A stretch of DNA of 64,000 nt. It comes from Liriodendron chinense (lineage: Eukaryota; Streptophyta; Magnoliopsida; Magnoliales; Magnoliaceae). The stretch is from the NCBI GenBank assembly GCA_003013855.2, contig ML058405.1:1981976-2045975 (forward strand), read 5' to 3'. Each line of letters begins with the position of its first letter. The stretch's first letter is position 1. Under the pieces are notes generated by a model. That model did not search any database. It had not been told where the DNA came from and was given only the letters and a program-made list of their open reading frames with translations. Positions 39,001-50,700 of the stretch are shown piece by piece. The position numbers and the translations under genes were made by a program.

Positions 39001-42000
39001 GCTTATGGGGGATCATTAATGGATCTTTTTCGCCTCCCTCTACTGATGTTGAGAAATTTTGATGAGGACAAAAGACCATTTCAAGTGTACTAACGAAGAA
39101 AGCGCCATCTACAAGTACCATCCTTGTGGATAGGCGACTATTGAGGAGCCGAAGACCCTCCACACGTGATCAGACACATAGAAGACCCCATCCAGGGAGG
39201 GCACGTGTGAAGGAAGATTGAAGAAAGAAGACTGAAGAACTGAAGATTTCGGGCGCCCATTGCCTTCGGGCGCCCGAACTTAGCCTCTCGAGCGCCTGAA
39301 ACTCTCTGGACGTTTTTGCACATCTTCGGGCGCCCGACCGAGCGCCCGAACTTTTGCGCAGTTTTGCTTATTTACGCGTTTTTTGCTTAGTTTAGGGGTA
39401 GTTTAGTACTTGTTTTATTTGTTTATTTAAGTGGGCTAGGCCCTAAATACGAAATTAACTTGATTATTGATTAATGAAAGCCTCTTTGAGCTTCCTCTTG
39501 CCTCTTCTCTCTCTCATGGTGATTCTTCTCTTCTCTTGATCTTCTTCTTCTTATTTCTTCTTGAGCCCCTACAACTTCTTCTAGGTATTTTATCTTATTA
39601 TCCTTCTAAACTTCTGCTTTGATTATTCCCTACGATCTAAACCTTGAGAATTGATCCAAACCCTAAATCTCCAAATTCTCAAATCCCTAATCCGAGAAAC
39701 CTCCTGGTTTTTCGGACTAGTGATCTTCATTGATCGATTGGGTATAGCCTATACAAGATCGGGAGGTTCCATCCCTCGCCGGATCCAACCTATGCACTAA
39801 TTGAATCCCATACCCCATGGTTGTGATGATGGCCCGTCCCATTGCATGTTTCCTTTCTGGTTTTCTTAGTTTATGATGATTAATGCTAGATTTCATTATT
39901 ATTATTGCTTTTACTTCCGCTGGATAATTGTGATCATGAGCATGCATCATATTTAGGGCTGTCCTGCATCAAATTTGCTGAGTGGGAGATGCAAAATGGG
40001 CGTATTATCGCATGGATCTTGATTCGGTTGACAAATCTATTGCGGTCGACCTCACACCACATCACACCGCTAAGGCTATGTGGGATGATCTTCAGGTAAT
40101 ATACCAACAAAGTAATGCTGCTCGATTATACCGTCTGGAACAGGATCTCCTTCACCTGACTCAAGGTAATAAAAGTATCCAGGCATTTTACTCTAAGCTT
40201 GTTGCCATTTAGACAAAAATGGCCATGATGGATCCTGAATTTCCAAATGATTTTGAAATCTACTAGACAATGTGAGACAATGCATGGGCTCGTCAGTTTC
40301 TTATGAAGCTTAGACCGGAATTTGAACATTGTCGGGCTGTGCTTCTGAATCGCAGTCCACCTCCTTCGTTGAATGAAGTTATTAATGATCTTTTGGTTGA
40401 GGAGCAGTGCCTGAAGGTTCTCTTCTGTTTCTTCATCGGTTCATCCGACCTTGTGCTCACTGCTTTTGCCTCCAACATTCGTGGCTTGACACCCTTAACA
40501 TGTCGTGGTTGCAACAAAGTGGGTCATGTTGTTGCTCAATGCAAAGAGTGGTGTGCCTATTGTCGACGGACTGGTCATGGTATTTAAGATTGTCGCTCAA
40601 GGGCATATGCTTCATCACGTGGCCATGGACGTGGACCTGGTGGTCGTGGTTGTGGCCGTTCTCTTTCTGCTACATCTACTATGGATTCTGCTCCTCCTGC
40701 CAATGATGCTGCGCCCTCTAACTCGGTTACTACTTCCCCCTCGGTACTCTCTCCTGAGATGCTCCAGCAGATTTTGTAGGCCTTATCTCCTGTGGGCCTG
40801 TCAGGTACATCCCCATCATCTTCCTGGTATTTTAATTCCGGTGCTTCCAATCATATGACCGGAGACGCGTCCGGCCTTCGTAATGCACGCCCATATAATG
40901 GCACCCAGGTTATTTCTACTGCTGATGGGACTCGTTGACCCATTTCCTTCGTAGCATCGTTGATCCTTCTTCCAATCATCGCCAGTTTACCATTCGTGAT
41001 GTTTTCCATGTTCCCAAACTTTCTTCGAATTTAATTTCCGTTGGCCAACTGACTGAAAATAATCGCTTAGTCGTGTTTCTTCCGGATTATTGTTTCGTGC
41101 AGGATCTTGCAACGGGGAAAGTAATTGGGAAGGGTAGGAGGCAGGGGCGGCTCTACATGCTTGATTTCGACTCTTCAGTGACTCCAGCTAGTTCTTTTTT
41201 CTTACCATCTACTACTGATATTTCCAATGCCAATAAGTGGAAACTCTGGCACTCTAGCCTGGGTCATCCACATTCCGATCGTTTACTTCATTTATTTTCT
41301 TCTGGATTGTTGGACAAAATTCGTATAAATTTCCTTTGGATTTTTCCTGTTCATCTTGTTGTCTTTCTAAAAGTAAGAGTCTGCCATTTTCTTTAAATAG
41401 ATCTGCTTCTTTTTTGACCTTGTGCATACCGATGTTTGGGGCCCATCCTCGGTATTATCTCTCTCTGGTTTATGTTACTATGTTATCTTTATTGATGATT
41501 TCCCACGCTTTACATAGATATATTTTTTGCATTCCAAGTCACAAGTCTTCGACATATTCAAGCAATTTCACTGTATGGTAGATGCTCAATTTGGGGTAAA
41601 AATTAAAACTTTACGTTCTGAACTCGGGGGGGGGGTTATCTTTCTCTTGCCTTTCGTACGTTTCTCCGGGATCATGGAATTATCCACCAGACTACATGTT
41701 CTGACACTCCTCAACAAAATGGGGTGGCATAATGTAAAAATCGCCATATTGTTGAAACTGCAAATACTCTGATGACAACCATGGATGTTCCTCGTTCCTT
41801 TTGGGCTGAAGCAATGTTGCATTCAGTTTACTTGATTAATCGTATGCCCACAAAAATTCTGGATCATGTATCTCCATTCTTTGTCCTGAAAGGTTCTCCT
41901 CCTGATTATTCTTCATTATGTATTTTTTGCTTTGTATTATGTAATGTTGCTTGCCATCAAGAGAATGTAACAAACTCTCCCCAAAATTTTTTAGATGTAT

Positions 42001-45000
42001 GTACTTGGGATTTGGTGAAACACAGAAATGTTTTCGTTGCTATGACCCCACCTCTTGTTGTCTTTGGGTGTCTCGTCATGTTGTTTTTCTTCAGCACACT
42101 CCATTTCACACATCTTCCGTATCTCTTCCACGCAGGTCAAATTCTCCAGGTTTAATTGTGTTTCCTGACATTCCTTCTTCTTCAAGTACTTTCCTTCGTC
42201 CATTGTAGGTATATTCACGTCGGCCATGAATATAACCTCCTCCTACCAACCCCTCTGCGATTCCTGCTGCAGATTCTGATCCTCTTACGATACGTCGTTC
42301 TACATCGATTAATCTATTCTATGCTGGCCATGACTGCTACTTTAGATACCACTTCCATTCCCAGCTCCTATTCTTAAGCAGCATCTCAGGATTCTTGGAA
42401 GTAGGCTATGGCAGAAGAATTACAGGCCTTGACTGAGAACCATACATGGGACATCGTCCCTTGTCCTCATGGACAACAATTGATTGGTAGCAAATGGGTA
42501 TATTCAGTAAAACTCAAATCGGATGGCTCATTGGATATATATAAAGCTAGATTGGTGGCTAGGGATGTAAACAAGAATATGAAATTGATTACGAAGAAAC
42601 GTTCGCTCCTGTGGCCAAAATAAAGACAGTTTGCACACTTCTTGTAGTTTCCTCCGCACGTTCTTGGCCCGTTACTCAAATGGAAGTAAAAAATGCCTTT
42701 CTTCATGGGGATCTCCAAGAAACTGTTTACTATCTCCTGGGTCCCTTATTCCTTGTGATATGGTGTGTCGCTTACGAAAATCTTTGTATGGCCACAAACA
42801 GGCACCACGGGCATGGTTCCAACGCTTTTATGACGTTATTACTGGTGCTGGTTTCACTCAAAGTCAGCATGATCCATCAGTATCCATATGCTCAACCACT
42901 TGTGGTATCGTCATTGTTCTGGTATATGTGGACGACCTGCTCTTGACTGGTAGTGATGGTTCTGGCATCTCTGAATTAAAGGTTCTGCAATCGTCTTTCA
43001 AGATGAAAGACCTGGGTCCACTCACATATTTCCTTGGTCTTGAGGTTTCAAGGTCAAAACGTAGGATTCTTATTTGCCAACATAAATACATCAAAGATCT
43101 CCTCGACTTGGCACGTTTGATAGATTAGAAGACTGATCAGACTCCCTTAGAGTTGAACGTTCAGTATGGTTGTGATGATGGTGATCTCCTTGCGCAACCA
43201 ACTCTATATTGTCACTTAGTGGGAAGTCTTGTTTATTTGACGGTAACCCGACTCGACATTGCTTATGCAGTACAGGTCGTCAGTCAGTTTGTTTCTGCAC
43301 CTCGGATGCTTCATATGACAGCTGTGTTGTGCATCCTCCAGTACTTACGCGGGAGAATGAATCGAGCGATGTTCTTTTCTTCTACAACATCATTAGAACT
43401 ACGAGCTTACTCTGATGCGGATTGGGCTGGTTGCGTTCTCACTTGACGATCTACAACTGGGTATTGTGTGTTTCTTGGTACTTCTCTCATCTCTTGGAAG
43501 TACAAGAAACAAGCGATTGTTTCGAAGTCCATCATAGAAGTAGAATATCGTGCTATGTCAGCCGCCTATAGTGAGATCGTGTGGTTACATGGCCTTCTTT
43601 TGGACTTCGGTGCTCACCAACAATCTCCTACTCCCCTGCATGTCGACAATAATAGTGCAGTGCAAATTGCTTCCGATCCTGTTTTTCATGAAAGAACCAA
43701 GCACATTGAGGTCGATTGTCACTTCATTCGAGAGAAATATCAATCTGACACTATTTCGCTTCCCCACGTGACGTCTCATGATCAGATTACTGATATTCTT
43801 ACCAAATCACTCCCTTCTGCCTGTCACTCCTAGTTGGCAAACTGTTGCTGGTCGATGACCCGCATCAGTTTGAGGGGGGGTGTAAGATATGATGTACCAT
43901 TTCCTTCTGTAGCTTTCCCTTGTATAGTATTGCCTTTACTTATACTCCTTGTATAGCTCTCTAGGATATCTCTTTCCTTGTATAGCTGGATTTACTAGGT
44001 TGTATATTTCTATATATTCACCCCCATTGGGGTTTGGAATACACAGAAATTCATCAGAAACCTCTCCACATTCTTGCTTCTCTGTCAGCACTAATGTCAA
44101 GGTGATCATGCATAATTGGTCATTCTAAATAAACATGAAAGCGTGACCACGACAAAGATTAACATACAATTAAGCGCATAATTTAGCAAGATTATGCTAA
44201 TCTAAGAAGGATGAAAGTCTAGCATTCTAAAGATACTAAGATATGCACTAATGCTAAACTATCTAAGGCTAATGAGGCTTGAATCCTCTAATATGCCTAT
44301 ATGCACAGAAAAGAGGCTAAAATTCTCAAATTTTTCTATAGTATTAGATTATAGCTACCCTCACTAATTATTTCTAGTTTGTTCATCCTAAGGGTAGCTT
44401 ATTTTCCTCAACACCCTCATATAATTCAACATATGGAGAGTGGTTGGGAGCTCCTTCCTCTCCTAGAAGGGATGTAATGGTCGGGATCTTCTCTTAGACT
44501 AGGGGGAAGAGAGGTAGTGGTGGAGGCCATGAGAATTCTCACTGGTTTTTTGTCCCCATAACTAGTGGAGTCACTAGATTAAGATTTTGACTTCTCCGTA
44601 TTATCTCATGTTGTTGCCATAGCCTTCTTGCTTGTTCTCGTAGGCTTTGTTGGCCATTCTTTGGTAACATGACCATATTCATCATAGTTGTAACATTGGA
44701 TGGAATTGAATTTGGATGATTTCCCTTTGAATTTCTCACCCTTCTTGTTACAACTCTTCCCTCTCTCGAATTTGAGGAATCTCTTGAATTTCTTATTTAA
44801 TTCTTCTTCCTCATCATCCTCATCACTATCTTTGGAAGATTTACTCTCAATCTTCTTTTTCCTATGTGAGTGCCTATGTGAAGTTTTCAAAGCAATGTTT
44901 TTCTTTTTAGAGGGGGTGATGCGGAACAAAAGCATTCAAGTGTAACAACGAAGAAAGCGCCACCCACAAGTACCATCCTTGTGGTGAGGCGATGATTGAG

Positions 45001-47763
45001 GAGCATTGAAGACCCTACGCACTGTGATTTGGCACATAGAAGACACGTGTGTAGGATGGAAGAAGACCTGACTGAAAGAATAGAAAAATGCTTTTCTGAA
45101 GGTGGTCGGGCGCTCGGCCAAATTTGGCACCGGGCGCCCGAAATTCAACAGATTTTCAGTTTCCATTGCTGGACAGTTTCTGTCTTAGCCGGGCGACCTG
45201 CCAAATTGGTCACGGGGCGCCCGACCAACGTACGAACTGTTTTTTTAAGTTGCTTTTTTTAGAGATATTTTAGGGGTATTTTGGTACTTTTATGTTTTCT
45301 TCTTGCTTATTTAAGTGGGCTAAGCCCTAATAACGTGGTTAGTTGATTATTAATGAAAAGACAAACCTCTTTGGTGGCTTCTCTCTTCTCTCTCTCTCAT
45401 GGTGCTTCTTCTCTCTCTTTGATCTTCTTCTTCTGATTTCTTCTGGTGCCCCTCCAAATTCTTCAAGGTATTTTATCTCCTATTGTTATCCTTCTAAACT
45501 TCTGTTTTGCTATTCCCCACGATCTAAACCTTGAGAATCGATCCAAAACCTAAACCCCAAATTCTCAAATCCCTAATCCGAGAAACCTCCTGGTTCTTCG
45601 GACTAGTGATCATCATTGATCGATTGGGTAATGCCATGTAAGATCGGGAGGTTCCATCCCTCGCCGGATCCAACCTAGGCACTAATTGAATCCCATACTC
45701 CATGGTTGTGATGATGGCCCGTCCCATTGCATGTTTCCTTTCTGGTTTTCTTAGTTTATGATGATTAATGCTAGATTTCATTATTATTATTGCTTTTACT
45801 TCCGCTGGATAATTGTGATCATGAGCATGCATCATATTTAGGGCTGTCCTGCATCAGGGGGCCATAAAGTGTAGTTCATGAGTTTGTAGGGAGCCTAAGA
45901 GTTTTTTTACTTTCATAGTGTCAATGTCTCTACACTCTTCTAATGCAATGACTTTGGAGCTAAATCTCTCCGAGAGGGACCCAAGGATTTTTCTACAAAT
46001 TCTCCCATCTGGAACCCTCTCTCCTAAGCCACATAGAGTTACAGATATGGTTCAATCTAGCATAAGACTCCATAAACGTTTTATCATCACCCATTTTAAT
46101 ATTTTCAAATTGTGTGGTGAGTTGCAATTTGGAATGCTTGACGGTACTTGTTCCTTCATGTATTGTCTCTAGGATCTCCCATGCTGATTTGCTAGTCTTA
46201 CAAATACATATACGATTAAATTCATCGGATGTGACAACAAAAAAGATTGCATTGAGACCATTGGCATTGTAACCACAAAGTGACGTTTCTCGGACACTCC
46301 AATTATCCATTGGTTTGAATTGGGTGACCACAACTCCATCTCGTTCCACCGTTTCCATCGGTGTGGTTTAGCCTTGTACAACTGTGTGCCAGACCGGGGG
46401 GTCTAGGGACATTAAAAATATCCGCATCCGGGCCTTCCAATAGGCATAATTTGACCCGTCAAAATATGGTGGACGAGAGATAAAACTACTCCCCTCTTGG
46501 TTAGACATAGAGCTCAAGCTCCGGTATCAGATCTTACTCTAGACGGTTAAGTCTTTAAAGAGCAACCCGCTCTGATACAAATTGACATTGCGTCGGGGGG
46601 ATATCCTACGCTATGTGTGGAAGCTTGCGGAGCTTATAAAACTATGACTAAGTCCTAGAGGAGGGGTGATTAGGACCGTTTTAAAATCCTTTAAAAACCT
46701 CTTGCCGAACTAAACTAATTAGCAATTAAACTAGTGAAGTAAGAACACTTAACTTCCAAGTATAAGTGGGTCCAATCACAAAGGCTACAAAGATAAGATT
46801 AAGCAATTGAGTAAAGTAGCCTAAGCACATATATTATAATGATGCAACATGTTGAGCTTCTAATCAATGTGCAATTATCTAGACTACAAAATATATAACT
46901 ACTTAAGTAACTGTTGAAACATAAGGGCCTTTGTGTAAGGGTTCTATTGGGGGTCTTTATGTAACTTTTTCTATTCTAAGGTGATTAGTTGTAAAAAGGC
47001 CAATAAGCCCTATTAATAAAACTTGGAGGATTAGGGTTAGAAACTAATCACTCTTCTTCTCTCTATCTCGTCTCCTTCTCTTTTACTATTCTTAATCTTC
47101 ATGGTGTCAAACCCAAGGAGTTCCTTGCTTCCCTAGATCACGTGGACCCCACCGGAGGTGCCTCTTCTCCCAGCCGCACCAACTAGGAACCCGTTGGAGC
47201 ATTCTTCTCTCCCAAGTGCACCTATAGGAGGCAACAACACCTTATGAGGACAGATCTGACGCCGTCAGGCTCGCCGGACCCAAGATCCGTAGTCGGCAGG
47301 GGCGTCGGAACCCAGATCTGATGCCACCAGGGCCGTCGGAAGCCAGATCCGATGTCGATAAGGGCGCCAGAACCTAGATCCGACGCCATCAGGGCCATCG
47401 GAGGCCAAATCCGACGCCACCAGGGTCGTTGGAAGCCAGATCCGATGCCGGCAGGAGCGCCGAAACCTAGATCCGATGCCACCAAGGCTACCGGAAGCCA
47501 GATCTAACATTCGACCCCCCAGGGCCGTCAATCTAAAGATCTGACATCGGCAGGGGCGCCAGACCGACAATCTGATGCCGGAGCTGTTTGTCATGGTTCT
47601 CCAGATGGTTGTTTGTTTGCAATAGAGCCTATTCGAAGCCATTCAGGATAATTGAAGCCTCTTTGGCCACCTGGTATTGAGTATTTACTTCCCTTTCCGG
47701 AGGTTGCAACTATGGACTCAAAATCTTCCGAGGGCCCACTCTCCATTACTTCCACCAAATTCA

Positions 47764-47797
<34 letters not shown>

Positions 47798-50700
47798 CTG
47801 CTGCTGTGGTTGCAAGCAGTCCGAATGTATGTTGTTGGAAAAGAAAATTTTGGATATCTCATGGGTGCCAACAAGAAACCTACAGATCCCACAAAAGTTG
47901 ATGCATGGGAGTCTGCAAACTGCCATTGTTATGGGCTGGTTATTAAATTCTATGGAACAATATGTTGCATCTGCTTATTTCTTTTATGAAAGTGTCGCAG
48001 CTTTATGGACTGCACTCCAAAAATCATATCGAATGACCTCAAATGAACCTCGCATTTTTCAGCTGAGAACAGAACTTTACTCATTAGCTCAAAATAATAT
48101 GTCCGTCACTTAGTACTTTGGGGCCTTAGTAGAGTAGATGGGAAGAGTTGAGTTGCAGCTGTTAAGTGAACTACTGGATAGTAGCAATGCTGAAATAGTG
48201 CGCAAACGTTAAGACAAAGCCAAAACTTACAAGTTTCTTGCTGGACTAAATGCAGACTACGAGTCCCTTCGTACCCAGTTGGTTGCTACGATCCCATTTC
48301 CATCGTTTGAGACAGTTTATTCCATTGTTCATATCGAGGTGTTTCGTTGTCAAGTGATGACCATGCCTATTACTTTATCATCTCCTGCTCAAGAGCGAGC
48401 GGCTTTTACATCTTCCATTGCTTCGCCTAATGGAAGGGGTGGTCATTTTGATTCACGTGGCAGTTCCTCAGTTCGTGGTCGAGGATGTGGATGTGGAGGT
48501 TCGCGTGACTTCTGTGCTCACTGCAACCACTCAGGGCATTTAGTGGAACGATGCTTCAAAATATATGGATATCTCTCAGTATATGCTGCCACAATAGATG
48601 TTGAGGAACAACCTATGGATAATGTCAAAACCTCTGATACGTCTTCTTCTAAGTCCACATTGGTGACTAGAGCAGAAGTTATTGACCTCCTGAGATCGCT
48701 GCAGCCTTCTACATCCACTACGCCTTCCTCTAGTCTACAGGCCTTATCTACTTCCTTCGTTGCAACCACAAGTACCGCCTTGCATGCTTCCTCGGCCTCA
48801 TCCACTTGGATCATCGATTCTGGGGCTTCTGACCATATGACGGGTATGTGTTACTTCCTTACACCTTCTACTGTTACATCCTGTTCTTAGTTTGTTCGTC
48901 TTGCTGATGGTAGCACCACTCCTGTATAATTTATTGGTTCTGTTCGTGTCTTCCTCTCTCACTCTTCCAAATGTCCTGTATATTTCTAAATTTAATGCGA
49001 ATTTAATTTCTGTGAGTAGTCTCACCTGTGCTCTGAACCGCAGTATAACGTTTTCTCTCAAATCTTGTATGTTTCAGGACTTGAGTACTGAGGAGGATTA
49101 TTGGTACGGGATTTGAACGAGATGGTCTTTACTTTCTACAACAAGGGGAGTTATTGGCGGCATTCACTAATAGTAGTAGTGGCTCTTGTCTTTCTATTGA
49201 TACTGCTGCTCCGATTACTGCTTTAAATAATGAGTCTGTAAGCTTGTGGCATGCTCGATTGGATCATGTTCCAAGTCATGTCTTGAACTTGATTATTTCA
49301 AATTTAAATAAAAGTGATGATATTACTGGTTGTGAAGTGTGTCAATTGAGCAAACACGTTCGTAATTCATTTCCTGTGGTTGAACATAGAAGTACCAAAG
49401 CATTTAAACTGTCCATTCAAACATATGGGGACCGAGTCCCGTAGCCTAGTTTGATGGGTTCAAGTACTTTGTAACTTTCATTGATGATTTCTCACGTAGT
49501 AATATGGGTATATCTTATGCGTCGATGAGATGAATTATTCTCATTGTTTCAAACATTTCACAAGCTGGTGACAAATCAATATGTTTGTTCTATTCAGATC
49601 TTGCGGTCTGACAATGGGAGGGAATATTCATCCAAGTCCTTTACAAACTATCTCTTGGATAATGGCATCATTCATCAACTCTCTTTCGTGTATACTACTC
49701 AACAAAATGGGGTTTCTGAGTGAAAGAATCGCCATTTATTAGAAGTTACATGTTCTCTATTACTAGGGATGGATGTTCCCAAGTCATATTGGTTTGGCCG
49801 CAATTCTGATGGCCTGTTTCTTGATTAATCGGTTTTTTACTCGTGTCCTTCAAGGAAAATCCCAATGCATATCCTGCTTCCGTCTTCACCATTATTACCT
49901 ATTATCCCTCGTGTGTTCGTGTGTGTTTGTTTTGTCCATAACTCTAGTCCTTCCAGGGACAAACTTGACTCTAGAGCAATTAAATGTATATTCATTGGAT
50001 ACTCTATGCAACATAAGGGGTATAGTTGTTATGATCCCACATGCTGGAAGCTTTATGTTTCCATGGATGTCACCTTTTTTGAGAATCATGCTTTCCATAG
50101 TGCTGATGTCGAATTTGGTTCTTCCTCACCCACTCTTCCATTACCTGCATTGGTTCACTCTGTCAGCAACTAGTGAACCTAAGAAACTCATTACGTATGT
50201 TCGTCAGCGGGTAAGACCAACTCAAGTTCAACCTGTGGCAATGGATCCGACTCTGACCTCAGGTATTCCTTCCTCTCCTTTTGCATCTCGCACTTGTAGT
50301 CATCATGCCGGTTTGCATCCTATCTCTAATTTTTTGTGTTATGAGTCCTTGTCACCGTCCTATTGTTCCTTCTTAGCAGCTATATCTTTTCATAGTATTC
50401 CCAGATCTGTTTGCAATGCTTTGGCATGTACCTACCTGGAAACAAGCTATGGAAGCCGAGATGGAGGCTCTACACAAGAGTGGTACATGGGATGTTATCT
50501 CTCTACCTCCTGGTAAGAAGACTGTTGTAAATGGGTCTTTTCCATTAAATATCGTGCAGATGGTACTGTAGAAAGATACAAGGCTCGACTGGTGGCTAAG
50601 GGCTACACTCAACTTTTCAGAGTTGTAAGCTACACACTATTTAGATTTTTAATCAAGGTTGCACTTGGTTGCACCAAATTAGATGATTAATAATAAAATT

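Larger units (their letters stand above)
37938..44099 (+). mobile_element. Copia E: full-length Ty1-copia retrotransposon
   Basis: 6162 bp with LTRs 37938-38149 and 43881-44099. By eye the LTRs differ by about eight substitutions and two small indels. A perfect TSD AGGTG sits at 37933-37937 and 44100-44104. The PBS TGTTATCAGAC (38150-38160) abuts the LTR, and a polypurine tract TTTGAGGGGGGG precedes the 3' LTR. The element carries a solo LTR inside gag (39060-39971). Coding regions are in order but broken. Confidence 0.95.
35564..46911 (-). mobile_element. Sirevirus-like non-autonomous LTR element (F), gag only, heavily nested
   Basis: Minus strand. 3' LTR 35564-37538, 3' non-coding region with several polypurine tracts 37539-37937 and 44100-44500, gag 44539-46381 (split), PBS 46570-46582, and 5' LTR from 46583 until cut by copia C at 46912. 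The shared LTR part (35564-35890 versus 46583-46911) is similar throughout. No pol sequence occurs between gag and the 3' region. Copia E (37938-44099) and a solo LTR (44917-45856) are inserted in it. Confidence 0.85.
46912..50628 (+). mobile_element. Copia C: copia of the B family, 3'-truncated in RT
   Basis: 5' LTR 46912-47101 (TGTTGAAACATAAGGGCC, 190 bp), PBS TGGTGTCAAACCC (47102-47114), expanded leader, gag, protease, integrase and the first 60 or so codons of RT. It stops at about 50628, where hAT-like sequence begins. No 3' LTR, so no TSD can be checked. Confidence 0.9.

Noticed and set aside
42467..42718. Minus-strand frames opposite copia E pol
   Set aside because: Antisense shadows of the RT coding region.
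47222..47642. Minus-strand frames of 87-125 codons with periodic GSGFRRPWW-like repeats
   Set aside because: Antisense translation of the 31-bp minisatellite in the copia C leader.
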